The translations under genes and the position numbers were made by a program. Shown here piece after piece: positions 11,401 to 59,999 of a DNA stretch of 64,000 nt. The notes under the pieces are model-generated. The model searched no databases. It worked only from the letters and a program-made list of their open reading frames with translations, and had not been told where the DNA came from. This DNA comes from Corticium candelabrum (lineage: Eukaryota; Porifera; Homoscleromorpha; Homosclerophorida; Plakinidae). The stretch lies in contig NC_085092.1 in assembly GCF_963422355.1 (NCBI RefSeq), forward strand, positions 1,997,050 through 2,061,049, in the 5' to 3' direction. Every line of letters starts with the position of its first letter. The first letter of the stretch is position 1.

Positions 11401-14322
11401 AATGGCATCTTCAGACTCAGAGAGTTCGTAATCTGAAAAAGAACAGCTTTTTTCTTTACTGTGCTGCAACGAAATATTCACGTCAAGACTCCAGTAGTGG
11501 CGTTCAGCAAGATGCCCTAGTAGAAACGGTGGCAGTCTATTTCCTGCCTCGGTAAGAGCTTCAATGTTTTTTGTCACTGTTGTCATCTTTTACTGACGAA
11601 ATGATATAGATAGAGCGATCAAAAACCAATGCCGTCGCCCTGACAGCAACTTCGTCCGCCCACGTTTCTTTTCTGCTTAGTTCCAGTAAATACTCTGGCC
11701 ACGCATCGTCACCTGTGAAGTTTCCTAGATGTTCTCCTGACATCTATATAAATAGGTATAATAATTAGAAAAATTCATCGACGTGAGTCATTTTATCTGA
11801 CCGTGAATGGATTAGATCTCAAATAGTTCACGACCATTTGCCTAACTTCATAGTGAGACTTTTGATCTAGTGATAGTCGGTCCAGCTGATCTGAGATAGC
11901 TCTAAAAAAGCAGTTGCCGTCTCCCTTGACTCTGCTGCGAACAGTTAGTCCTGCTTGAAAAATGCGTCGATCTGGGTTGTCAAGATTCTCTTCTTTTCCA
12001 ATACTATCACTAATCGATTGTTGTATCGCTTCTTCAATAGCTGGAGTGACAAGTGACACGTCAGATATAAATCGAAGCTAATCTTACTCAATCAAATTCA
12101 TTTATTTAATCTAATTACTTGCTTATATTTTAAACAGTCAATTGTTATCAAACTTACTTTTAGTTGTAAAAATAATTACTACCTGTTGGTGTCTTGCTTG
12201 AAGATCTGCCTATACATAGTGATTCGTTTGAATCTCTGCTTGCCATCTCCATTGGATCTGACGACAACTCTATTGGATCTGTATCTGAATCATCTTGAAA
12301 ATCTATGCAAAAAGCAAGTTAGTTTTCTAGAAAGCAATAAACACAATTAAACAATTTTTAGCAAGTCAGTCGCTACGGTCTTACTTTTCTTTAAATTCAT
12401 TATGATTTGCTCGGATACAGCTATTTCTTGTCTCAAGTTCTCTTCTTCTAGGGTTAACGATGTAACATCAGCAACTGAGAACCACTTGTAGACGATCTTA
12501 TCAGTGTCCGTATGTGTTCTGTCTTTTAGTTCAACAAGATACTTTTGAGTGTCGTAGTCTGCTTTCATTACCTTTCCGGTGGACGTAACTGGTGTTACAG
12601 GCATTTTCTTCCAGTTTGAACGAGAAATGCTCCGGTGCAGGCGTACTCTTACTCTGTCTCCGACATTGTAAATTGATGGTGGGTGAGACAACTTGTACCT
12701 CTCTTTTTGCAAATGTGCTGCTTTGTCAGAGGCAACAGATGCTGTCTTTCTCACCAAGGTAGACTGACGAAGATGGTTGGTTACATCGCCATCATTTGCA
12801 CTTTTATATTCATCTTCACTACTTGTGGTATACTCCTGCAAGTAATTTGTAGATACACGTGTATTTTAGACGTGATGACATGCTCTAGTGCATGTATGGC
12901 ATCATGCATGTACAAATACTACTATAGTAGATTCTCACCAGTAAGTACCATATTCTCATTATTAATTGAATAAATTTTCTTAGATACAAATTATCTCACT
13001 TGCTTGTCGTCTGTTTCTTCTGACAGCAAACGTCGATACACTAACCAGTTTGATTCCCGCCCGAAAAAGACATGACATGGACACTTCATATCTATATTCG
13101 CACAATATTTATAGCCTAGCATAATTTAAAAAATAACGTATATTTAAATTGGCAATGCTAGACTTATAGTGCACAAACACTAATATCCACGCAATAAAAT
13201 AGACTTATAACGGTATGCCATGCAAGTAAAGAGAAATTACCTAGCGATGAATGTGGGCTGTTGTTGTACAACTGCGCATTGGTGGGAAGAATGTCAACCC
13301 AATCCAAAGGAGTCTCGTCTCCCTTGGCAGTAGCACGTTGAAAATCAAATTTTAGTTTGGCTTTCCATGTGCGGTGAGATCGCTCATCCTACAAAGTAAT
13401 ATATGGCAATTCTTATACAAATGCAGTGTATGATTAAACGCTGTAGCAAACATGATTACTCAAACAATTTTTATTAACTTAAATGATAATCATTAATTAA
13501 TTTTGAGAATGCTTCTAGAGTAAAACACTTGCCTTTCCCTGAGTTTGCGGGTGATACGCAGAGCTGTATATCATTCTGCAATTAAATGCAGCCATCATTT
13601 CTTGAACAACTCTAGCCGTAAATTCTTTCCCTTGATCTGATTGCAAAATACGTGGTGGCCCGACTTCTGAATAAATTTTCTGTAGCGTTCGAGCAACCGT
13701 CATTCCGCTTTGTCGGGCAGAGCTTCCAGAAAAACCAAACGACTAAACACATCTATCACAGAAGGTACGTAGCGGTAGGTTGTCTCTCCTTTCCTAACCC
13801 TCACCTTCCTTAGATCGACGATGTCCGTTTGATTGCGAGACATCACGGAAGAAGACTTGATTGATCGTAGAGGTGGGCGGTTTCTGAATAGTGGACGGTG
13901 CCGTTGTTTTTCAGGTAGACGGTTTAGCATTTTCTGAATTCCGTGTTGTCCACTGAGACCATGAAAGTCTTTTTCAATTCCATGAAATATTTCTCTGCTC
14001 CTTCACCTTTAGTTTGCACGAAGGCTTTCATTACCATTGCATTGGACTCAGTCTTCTTTAGAGCAATTTTTCTCGTCTTTGTATAAATTAGCCTTGTTTC
14101 ACGTTGGCCAGTCAAAGGATTGTGCACCACCTCCAGGTGATAGTCGTGGCGCTTGCGAAAGGCGAGTGCTTCTGCCTTGCTACGCTCAGACCGTGAAGAT
14201 GATACGCTAGACATCCCAGCTAACATAGCAAGTAAAACATCATACACGTCATCTTCTAGAGCTGACGGACCGCGTCCAAGGTGACGAGGAAACCCATCGC
14301 GATGAGTGTTGTGATGATCCAT
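11401..14322 (-). CDS. Ginger/KRBA2-like DDE integrase fused to OTU protease (exon 1 frameshifted)
   Basis: Predicted exons, read downward: 14322-13533, 13388-13241, 13091-13000, 12835-12385, 12302-12183, 12040-11802, 11743-11594 and 11547 to about 11401. From exon 1 into exon 8 the splice phases join in frame. The retroviral-type integrase core has D in TDIVDL, D in LQSDQG and E in DERSHRTWK. That E is the start of exon 2, reached through a GC-AG intron with donor AAG/GCAAGT. Exon 4 has the SH3-like tail (YNVGDRVRVRL). Exons 6-8 form an OTU fold with Cys in GDGNCFFRAI and His in ERHYWSL. Exon 1 has two one-base frame breaks (near 13927 and 13703) and lacks most of the H2C2 zinc region. The last exon donor is ATT/GTGAGT and the terminal exon is not found. 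Ginger DNA transposons are known to carry OTU domains, so this is a decaying transposon or a gene derived from one. It could act as recombinase and deubiquitinase, but that is inference. Confidence 0.75.
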
Positions 14323-16049
14323 AGAAGTTGAAGAACGTTGATTTTAAACAGCTGCAAAAATTTGTTTGAGAACAAAGTGAAATCAGCAACTCGGAAGCAT
14401 GCTAGATTACAGTTACCATACAGTAGTACAATAATACATTTACTGAATTACAATTACAATTATTGACCAAGAGCAGTGAACAGTGACACTCTTAATTATT
14501 AGCTAACATTATTGGCAATTTAACTTCGGTTTTCTCTTTGTTATAAAACTATATTAATTTATAAACTATACGTTGCGTTATCAATTTCTTACTTCGCACG
14601 CTTGCTTCGCTGGTAAGGACGATTCCTCGAGTTTGGTAATACCAGTAGCAGTGAACAAGACGGTAGATCTGTGTCTACATCAGCTGTACTCTAAGTCTAT
14701 CGGCATGGCAAGAGCAGACGGTGCATGTGATTGCAAGCCAGGTGGTATTTGTGAATTGTGGACGTACATGGCCCAGTATTGTTGTTAGTTGCTCTTTGCA
14801 GTAGTCGAGTCGTTGGTTTTGTACACTTAAAGCAGCTGTTTGTGGTTATCTAGGCATCAGGCCAGTGGCATGTCTGGTAGCGATCGAACAGCAGTCCAGT
14901 CACGGTTTGCTTGGTAGACAGACGCGTGAAAGTTTTTGTTCGGGTTTTGGTTTCTACTTTTGGGGTTCAACATTCTAGTTTACTACCAATGGAATTAATG
15001 AGGTTGCAATGCATGAGGTACGTACCAGTTAACGCGCGCGTTTAGACTGTCCTCTAGTTGGGAGTTATAGATGATCATACAGACAGCAGTCCTGAAAAGT
15101 TTACGTTTTCATGGTATGAGAGACTGTGTCATCGATGTCATTGGTTCATTGCTTGTGTCTAAGGGTCTTTTTTCAAATTAGGTACAATGCAGCATAGCAG
15201 TCCTAAAGTGGGAAGTACATCTAGAAAGACAGGGAATATTTACTGTATTAGTGGCTGTTGGGAACTCGATCTGCCTTTGGTGCTTTCTTGATGGGCACAC
15301 AATAGCCTATGCAACCTCCCCCACACTCAAAACACTAGACTTCTTTTGAATCTGTGTCTAAGATTGATCGATCGATGCATGGCAATTTCTCTGTGATATA
15401 GAAATGTATTATAGTATGGTACTCATATGTATGATTTTTTTCACGCCTGCTGAAGGCATACAGCATCCACAGTTAATAAAGGACATACAGAACTGTACAT
15501 TTAAAATTTACACAGAGACACACAGACACACACAAAATAGATATTATAAAATGTGTTTTTGTTTATTGTATATGAGGAAAATAGTAATGCTAGATCACAG
15601 TCTCAATCTTCAATTAATTTCCCTACCCTAGATGACTTGTTGGTGCTTGCTTACAACCATCGATCCCTGTTACTGACGCAATTAACTTACTATGCATTAA
15701 TTGCATTATAGTTGCTGTAAATTTACTAGCTTCTTGCAACCACTCGCCAACCTTCTGTCACAGACATTGTACAGTATAGATATCATACTTATCTGGGAAT
15801 TACGTAATCACACATGGACAATCAGAAAATTATTAGTTGTAATACACACATTTCTAGGATCTGTATACACCAGAGAGGACCACTTTAGTTGAGCACATTG
15901 GAAGAGTCTACGATATGGTAGTGTTGTCAGCCACGTACCGTACAGGCAGGTAGCTAGATAGCTAAATTGAGCAAGAGCTAGTACGGTAAGTGTTGCGCGT
16001 ATGGATTGATGGGACTGTTGACAATGAACAAAAGTGTCTAGCTAGTGAA
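14323..16049. other. No recognisable gene
   Basis: AT-rich sequence upstream of the integrase-OTU gene. ORFs of 63-75 codons here show no family resemblance. I saw no terminal inverted repeat partner that would bound the integrase-OTU gene as an element. Confidence 0.4.
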
Positions 16050-17310
16050 CAGAAGCTCTAGTGAACATGCAGATCTATAGTCGCCGTAAACAGAATATAT
16101 AGTAGCCGATAGTCGCCGTAAACAGAATATATAGTAGTCGATAGCCGCCGTGAACAGGATAGTTCCCGGTAAACGTGAACAAGATTAATTGTCACCTGTC
16201 AACAGGATTATAAGTCGCCTGTGAACAGAATAGTCGCCATGAACACTGTACGCATATGGCCAGTGTGAACATGCAGAATAGTCGTCGTGAACAGGATAGT
16301 CGCCTGTGAACTGGATAGTCGCCATGAACACTGTATGCATATGGCTAGTGTGAACATGCAGAATAGTCGTCGTGAACAGGATAGTCCCCGCTATAGTGGG
16401 GACTATCCTGTTCATCGGGGACTAACCTGTTCATCGGGGACTAACCTGTTCATCGGGGACTACCCTGTTCATCGGGGACTATCCTGTTCACGTGAACAGG
16501 ATAGTCACCTGTGAACAGTATTATAAGTCGCCTGTGAACAGAATAGTCGCCATGAACACTGTATGCATATGGCTAGTATGAACATGCAGAATAGTCGTCG
16601 TGAACAGGATAGTTAGTAGCCGGTGAACAAGATAGTCGCATGTGAACAGGATAGTCGCCTGTGAACAGGATAGTCCCCGCTATAGTGAGGACTATCCTGT
16701 TCACCGGGGACTATCCTGTTCACCTGAACAGGACTATAAGTCGCCTGTGAACAGGATAGTCGCCATGAACACTGTATGGATATGGCTAGTGTGAACATGC
16801 AGAATAGTCGTCGTGAACAGGATAGTCGCCTGTGAACAAGATAGTCCCCGGTGAACAGAATAGTCCACGCTATAGCGGGGAGTTGACTGGGGACTATCCT
16901 GTTGACTGGGGACTTTCCTGTTGACTGGGGACTACCCTGTTGACTGGGGACTATCCTGTTGACTGGGGACTATCCTGTTGACTGGGAACTATCCTGTTGA
17001 CTGGGGACTATCCAGTTGAGTGGGGACTATCCAGTTGACTGGGGACTATCCTGTTGACTGGGGACTACCCTGTTGACTGGGGACTATCCTGTTGACTGGG
17101 GACTATCCTGTTGACTGGGGACTATCCTGTTGACTGGGGACTATCCTGTTGACTGGGGACTATCCTGTTCACGTGAACAGGATAGTCCCCAGTGAACAGG
17201 ATAGTCCCCGCTAGGGTGGGTTCAAATTGCGTGAACAAGATAGTCCCCAGTAAACAGAATAGGAGCAAATATGAACAGAATAGTCCCCGTGAACAGAATA
17301 GTCCCTGTAC
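16050..17310. repeat. Bidirectional palindromic minisatellite
   Basis: The 15-mer GTGAACAGGATAGTC and its inverse complement GACTATCCTGTTCAC alternate throughout. From 16883 to 17167 there are 15 near-perfect 19-bp units TTGACTGGGGACTATCCTG. A longer unit of about 65 bp, beginning GTCGCCATGAACACTGTA, repeats at about 16234, 16319, 16546 and 16762. Where orientation flips there are perfect dyads, for example the 36-bp palindrome at 17155-17190 and another centred at 16491. No gene is present; frames of 61-76 codons are repeat translations. Confidence 0.9.
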
Positions 17311-18531
17311 ACATGCACAGAGAGTCAGACAGGACGCCGCGCCGTTGAACATAGTCGTATATGTTCAACTACACGCAACTGTAAGCAGCATGTAGCAGCA
17401 GGTGGAAGTGGCAGCTAGGCTTCCAAACGGTAGTCACATGTACACACGTGACCGGAACAACATGGCGTTGTGGGAAGCAGCACGTGGAATTGCATGGCAG
17501 CAGTTGACCGATACAAGGTGACTTTGCACATTTCTAGCTGGTGGGTCAGTGCAATTCTTCGGACAAGAGCGAATCGTTTGGTGTGACTCTCGTCGTTGTA
17601 GCTGCTTCGGGTGAGGCGCTAGCCCTGGCTGACAAAAGTGAAATGTGAAATGTGAAAGTATGAATCGGGTTTTTTTTACTTGCCGATAGCTGGCTTCTGA
17701 GGCGCTTAGTGTCAGCGGTGATAGTCTGGCTACCATTAGGAACGTTTGAAGTTGAGCGCTACGTGGGTCCGAGATCTCTGTAATGAGTTCTGAGAGATCC
17801 GGTTCGGATGCGTTTGGATACTTTTGTATGGGGCGCCATTTAGATTCTTCGCATCCCTACACTAGCCAAAAAGAACGTCTCAGATCTGAGTCTGAGAGAG
17901 AAGACCACTCGATATCAGGTGATCGAGATTATGTCCCATGAGTCATCCGTTGTCTGCGAGAGTAGAGGTTGACAAGACAAAACCACCAATTTGGCGAAAG
18001 GAAGTCGTTTACTGAGCCTATTGACAGAGATGAGCTGCGTCTCAAACGGAGTTGTAGAAACGAGATGGCAAGCACTGACCGAGATGATACTCTGTGACCG
18101 AGAATAGATGCGATCAGTTTTCGAGTTCTACAGCAGCGACGTTACGACGGATGCTGACGTGACCCGCTCTACCTAGTTGCTATCCTTGTCGCCTTGACAT
18201 GTAGAACACGGCTTTTTGCAATCGTAATTGTATTTCGCGTCTATAAATGCATCCTAGGAGTCATTTCAAAACCTACTTTTCTCTCCAACTATTTCTTTTG
18301 TTTGATAGGGAGACAAGTCGGGGACGTCTGCAGCCAACTTTAATTAACTAGCACAATTCTTCACGGTTCTCGCCTAGATTGCACTCCGATATTAGAGAAC
18401 AAGACCCGCTCCTCTTCTTCAGTTTCCTGAAGAGCAACATGCATAACTGCCGATCTGTTGGAAGACTTTGCGGGTTGCGCTTCTGCTAAAACATCCGAGG
18501 CTCTTTATCCGGGAGCCGCAACCTAAAGAAT
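17311..18531. promoter_or_regulatory. Upstream region of ARFRP1
   Basis: About 1.2 kb before the ARFRP1 start. The first 400 bp is diverged repeat shared with 7085-8450. The remaining 800 bp carries no ORF of note and should hold the promoter and 5' UTR, but I see no TATA box or other element I can name. The start ATG is in AAAGAATATGT. Confidence 0.35.
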
Positions 18532-52968
<34,437 letters not shown>

Positions 52969-53149
52969 CAATTGGAGACATCAAGAAGTATACAGAGTTT
53001 AGTTGGCTTCATATGTTAAATGTTTGAATTACAAATACCTATGACAAAGTAGAATTATACAGTGTTGGCTTGCTTGTGAAAATGTTGAAATACAAATACC
53101 TATGACAAAATAACTTGCTACAGTTTGATCATGCTGCCTACTGCAGAAT

Positions 53150-53540
53150 GTTATGTTTGCCAAGCGTAACGAGGCTTTTAATCCGGGTCGCACAACAGAA
53201 AGGGGCGTGGTCCTAGGGCTATCCATCGAGCAGCCCAGCTCTCGGTATATATCCGTGTGTACACATGAATTCGAATCTCAAATTTCTCCTCCCCACCACC
53301 ACGTTTCATCAAAAGACCTACTTCGAAAATTGTTTCCGTGTCCGACTACAGATCAGTAGCACAAAATGTAGGAACAATTTGTGCAAGTGATTACTAAACG
53401 GTGACGAAAAAAGCCTCACGAAGTTCCGTCGCCCCATCCTTTTGTATTGTTGCCAAGCATAGCGAGGCTTCTAATCCGGGTCGCACAACAGAAAGGGGCG
53501 TGATCCTATAGGCTATTTATCGAGCTCTCACTGCAACATC
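53150..53540. repeat. Direct repeat pair downstream of ARFRP1
   Basis: TTGCCAAGCGTAACGAGGCT with GGTCGCACAACAGAAAGGGG at about 53156-53225 recurs with few changes at about 53450-53520, about 300 bp apart. No coding function. Confidence 0.75.
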
Positions 53541-53905
53541 CCAATGCAACGACTCGAGTATGCATGTCCCAACTACGTACATTCTCTATCTCTAAATTCA
53601 AACGTTGTAAAATCAATCTAGCATTATATGACCATAATTTCACAGATAATTGTTGTAATAAGTTGTCTAGGGACTTTGAAACGTCATGTGACTCGTTGCA
53701 GAAATTCTCGAAGTTCTAGAGAGGAGGATCTTGAGACTGTATTGTGTTCAGAGAGAGTTTCCGCAGCAAGTGGATAAAATATACCACCAGCTGCTCTAAC
53801 CTGTCAGCGTGACGAAAGTCTTTGCAAGCTTTTGCAGCAGCTCCTGCGTTGCTGGCAGCTATAATGATGATATCTAATAGATAGAGCTCAAACTGTCTGT
53901 GTGTG

Positions 53906-54415
53906 TGTTCACGATACGCGGCCACGTCTTTTGTCCGTTCGCAACCGAAATTGGCACGCACGGGGGAAGGTTTGCGTTAAAAATTAAAAAAATTATTCAC
54001 CGGGTCCCCTCTCGAGGGGTCGACCCCCGCGTAAAATTTCTCGATGACGCAAACGCTAAACATTCCAGTTCATTCGAACACACGCCCACACCAGTTCTGT
54101 GTACACTGTATGCATCGTCGTCCTTCGCAAAGCTTCGAGCAATCGAATATCTCTTGCCGACGAAACTTACTGTTCTAGCGCTTTCGCTTCTCTCCAAATT
54201 CTGATTGCATTTGCACCAAATCCAACCTACATGTTTTCTGCAGCAAGCGCTACACGGGGAGTATTTCAATTTCTATCGAAACAAGCGCGAAGAGCAAGAT
54301 TCAAATTCATTTAGCACATCCGGGACCTCGCAACTAAGATTGCACGTGACGTGTCCACAGACCTATCTTTACACTACAGTATCTTGCCCGTACGCAGGAC
54401 GGGCCATGTATACTA
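53906..54415. repeat. Dispersed repeat family 1, copy 2 (inverted)
   Basis: Inverse complement of 10546-11073: CGCAACCGAAATTGGCACGC, CCTCTCGAGGGG, GCAGCAAGCGCTACACGGGG and CAGGACGGGCCATG follow in the expected reverse order. One end has a short TGTGTGTG tract and the other (TA)n. Confidence 0.8.

Positions 54416-54482
<67 letters not shown>
54416..54482. repeat. (TA)n microsatellite
   Basis: About 33 TA units at the end of repeat family 1, copy 2. Confidence 0.95.
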
Positions 54483-54486
<4 letters not shown>

Positions 54487-54739
54487 ATTATAAACATTTT
54501 AGACCGGGATATCCCAGCCTTGATAGACATCACACTCTAGGTAATTGCGAATCATTATCAGCGAACAGATAACTGTTGCATTAGGTTCGTGAAAGCTACA
54601 ATAAAAGATAAAGTGGATCTTGAGGTCGCCTTGCTTGCAATAAGTTTCAATGATTTTAAGCTGTCATCTGACCAAAGGCCATATAGCTTTCTACCACCAA
54701 CGGAAAGAATGTGCTGCCAGCGGAATCTACCTCCTCACT

Positions 54740-55215
54740 CTAACGTAGATCTTTTTCTTCTCCCATTCGTGCCGCAGCTTCTCCTCTGATTGCTGACTGT
54801 TGAATATATTTCGATTGAAATGAACTTCGAACTGTTACATCAAAATAGGCTGAGTGTCCATTGAAAAAACTTGGGGGAAAGACGTCACCAGGTCGGTTGT
54901 TGGTTCCGCAACAGTTGAACATTGTTTTGTCTGAGCACCGTTGTCATCTTGCAGAAGGGCATGCTATATTATAGCTATCTCGGATGGCATTGTGACGTAA
55001 ACATCGGATTAGATCTTGGCTACAGCCTAAAAGATGACCTCCTTCAATATCAACAATTTGGCCACATATACATCTTGGAATCTTAGAAGAGGAAAGACTG
55101 GAAGTCCAAGCCACAAACGGAGAGCGACAATAAATTCATGACGTGCCATGGTGAGGCCTGTGCATCTTTTAGTCTGGATCCTTCGTGCAAACGGGATCCG
55201 AAAAATTTCTTGCAA
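54740..55215 (-). pseudogene. Retroelement-like polymerase tail, copy 2
   Basis: Down from about 55150: MARHEFIVALRLWLGLP, then (shifted) GCSQDLIRCLRHNAI, and NRPGDVFPPSFF with AYFDVTVRSSFQSKYI and EAAARMGEE. This is the segment just upstream of and overlapping the domain at 32590-33015, so both come from one family. It has stops and shifts, with no reverse transcriptase attached. Confidence 0.6.
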
Positions 55216-55530
55216 ACGGGATCCGAGCCGCGTGCTGATACCGACCGCTTCAACCTTTTCATTGATAACAATGCAACGTCTCTACGCTTACTCTAGCAGT
55301 TGTACGGCCGCGCTCTTTACTGCGACGCGGAGGTCGCTATTTGCATAATGCCTTTCACTATGCCAATGCACCAAAAAATGTCACAGATCGCTTTGCAACT
55401 ATTTTTTGCAGACTCTAAAAAATAAAAGAAGACAACAGAACAAGTTTGGAGTGGCTGCACTGTTTCCTCGATTTACTACAAAAAGGATTCCGTTTGCACG
55501 AAACTTCGTGCAAATGGGATACCACATATA
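55165..55530. repeat. Dispersed repeat family 3, copy 1
   Basis: Contains AAACGGGATCCGAAAAATTT, GAGGTCGCTATTTGCATAAT, TTTTTTGCAGACTCTAAAAA and a palindrome TTTGCACGAAACTTCGTGCAAA (split as TTTGCACGAA / TTCGTGCAAA) near 55493. The inverted second copy is 59570-59990. Confidence 0.75.
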
Positions 55531-57514
<1,984 letters not shown>

Positions 57515-57919
57515 ACTGAGATCTTTGGTCATTGGTGGTCTAAATCGGCACACGCCAGCGAACACAAACAAACTGAATCGCTCTAAGCTACATAGTCCTA
57601 GTCTCTAAGATAGTCTGGCATGGCATCATTGACAACTTGGGTTTGCTTTATAGCTGTAAAATACTGTACAAGAATTTTTAGAGCTACATAATTATAATTT
57701 CTTTTCACAGAGTTTTGATGCTTCCATGTAATTTGCACTGACAGCTGAATGTCATTGTGACATGTCTACTAGACGTGTTGCACTTTGAACCTGGATCCAA
57801 GTAGCTGCTAGTGTAACACTATCGTAGCAATATGCAACGCAAACAAAGGTCAAAGACATAAAGAGGACATCCCGTGATGCTATTCTTGGTAGCATTGTAT
57901 TACGAACACAGGTACAAGC

Positions 57920-59119
57920 TAGCCTCGCAAGCCAGGCTCTTCCGCGCAGTCGCTGAGCTAACCGCACGTGAATCACACGAGGAGGAGGAGCTTTTACCGG
58001 AATTGCTCCAGCGCGAGAAGAGCCTGGTCGCTTTCGAGAACGTCATAGTGACGTGGGACCCCCGATCCGGTTTCATAGCTTGCATAAGGCTAATTCGATT
58101 TCCTAAAGAGCTCGTTACTGTAATTGCGCTGATACACGAAGCAGAGAGGTAGCCCTCCGCGGAGAGCGCGTGAACACAAAATCCAGTGAAGCCGTTGATG
58201 GACAAAGTGCTGGTGAATAATGAGCGTAGGAATGGCCTACATGGGACTGGTCCGCTGAACCTACACTCTCCAGCAACGTTTCTTTCTACTGAACTCATCT
58301 GCAGGTTTGCGCGAATTGAAACCGACGTAGAACTATTCACCACTCTTGCGCGTCTACTCTGACATCTATAGTCTGTGGGGGAAATGGTGTGAGAACTGCC
58401 GGCCCAGTTTCACTCAATGGTTCATGAAAACAGTGGTCTAGAGCTTGTTGACCTCTCCACGTCATGATCAGATTTGCGTGTATTGCTAACACAGACTATG
58501 TGACGGTACTTTCGACTCAGCAAGCAGCACTTTTGTACGATATTGGCTCTTCTCACGGTGAACTGGAAACATCTAGGCATGGGAAAACAGCAGTGCAGTG
58601 GACCTACCATGTTCAGGAAGTGTAGAGTTGACTCGTAGTTGCACGTGTACTACGTACGACTTGTTTCAGTGCATGGACTCTGACTGCTACATATATACAC
58701 TAACCGCGTACAATGAGTTCATTTCTCAAACTACCGCGCTGCAGATCTAGATTCGGCGGTGTGCTGTTGGCGAAACTGAATGCTGAAATGGAGTCGTGAC
58801 ACTGAGAATATTACATGGCCGAGCTGTCTACATACGTACTAGAAGCGAACGATGATGTCAACTACGTACTTCGTGCAAAACAAGCAAGTGCGTGAAGCGA
58901 TGTCGCGTGTTCTCAACTTTCGTACCTACATGCTTACCTAATAGAATTAGCTTTATCAAGCTATGAAACCGGATCGGGGGTCCCACGTCACTATGACGTT
59001 CTCGAAAGCGACCAGGCTCTTCTCGCGCTGGAGCAATTCCGGTAAAAGCTCCTCCTCCTCGTGTGACTCACGTGCGGCTAGCTCAGCGACTGCGCGGAAG
59101 AGCCTGGCTTGCGAGGCTA
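57920..59119. mobile_element. Mutator-like foldback element, 1200 bp
   Basis: The first about 165-185 bp (TAGCCTCGCAAGCCAGGCTC...) is the near-perfect inverse complement of the last (…GAGCCTGGCTTGCGAGGCTA). The element is flanked by a perfect 9-bp duplication GGTACAAGC (57911-57919 and 59120-59128). Long TIRs with a 9-bp duplication are the hallmark of Mutator-like elements. The roughly 830-bp middle has no transposase, so it is non-autonomous. Open frames inside the arms are not called as genes. Confidence 0.88.
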
Positions 59120-59569
59120 GGTACAAGCACCATCGTAGCAGGAAGTGACATACGTCAATATCTTTCTAGAGAAAACTAAAATTCTTAGTTGCTTTCAAAG
59201 TAATAGATCATTTCTGTGGGTATTACGTTGTCACTGTAGATAACTTAATTTTAGATGTAGCTCTCTAGATCGTGCGTGTACACGTACAGTAATTGCCTGA
59301 ATCGCAGCGATAGTGCAATAGGTACATTAACCTTTTTTTTCTAGCGCAATAGCACGGACATTCAGTATTCCTGTGGACTCTGTACCCATGCATTGACCAA
59401 GGTGACGCCGTGGTGCACCCCGCTGTCATGCAGACACATCATTATTTATATCGTGTTTCAGAGTTATTTTTATATTAGTGCATGAACAAACAACAGGCTA
59501 TGCTCTCATTTGAAAACTATTAGCTAAAACAACGCAGCGACTTCAAACTTGTTCTGTTGTCTCCTTCTA

Positions 59570-59990
59570 TTTTTTAGAGTCTGCAAAAAATAGTTGCAAA
59601 GCGATCTGCAGAGGAAAACATGTGGGATCCCATTTGCACGAAGTTTCGTGCAAACGGGATCCTTTTTGTACTAAATCGAGGAAACAGCACAGCGACTCCA
59701 AACTTGTTCTGTCGTCTTCCCTTATTTTTTAGAGTCTGCAAAAAATAGTTGCAAAGCGATCTGTGACATGTTTCGGTGCATTTGGCACAGTGAAAGGCAT
59801 TATGCAAATGGCGACCTCCGCGTCGCCGTGAAGAGCGCGGCCGTACAACTGCTAGAGTAAGCGCAGAGTCGTTGCATTGTTATCGATGAAGAGGTTGAAG
59901 CGGTCGATATCAGCACGCGGCTCGGATCCCGTTTGCAAGAAATTTTCGGATCCAGTTTGCACAAAGGATTCAGATTAGAAGATGCAGAAG
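59570..59990. repeat. Dispersed repeat family 3, copy 2 (inverted)
   Basis: Inverse complement of 55165-55530, including the palindrome at about 59634-59655. The segment TTTTTTAGAGTCTGCAAAAA is present twice (about 59570-59600 and 59725-59755), so part of the element is duplicated here. Confidence 0.7.
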
Positions 59991-59999
59991 GCCTAACTT

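Noticed and set aside
16050..17310. CRISPR-like array of regularly spaced repeats
   Set aside because: Repeats occur in both orientations, the 19-bp part has no spacers, and the surrounding DNA is animal nuclear sequence with spliced genes.
53450..53540. tRNA-like repeat near GGTCGCACAACAG
   Set aside because: No cloverleaf arms or A and B box promoter pattern could be assembled; it is a plain direct repeat of 53156-53225.
57874..58343. ORFs of 92 and 147 codons on opposite strands
   Set aside because: They fall in the terminal inverted repeat and interior of the foldback element, and the same sequence is open again at 58963-59148 because of the inverted copy.
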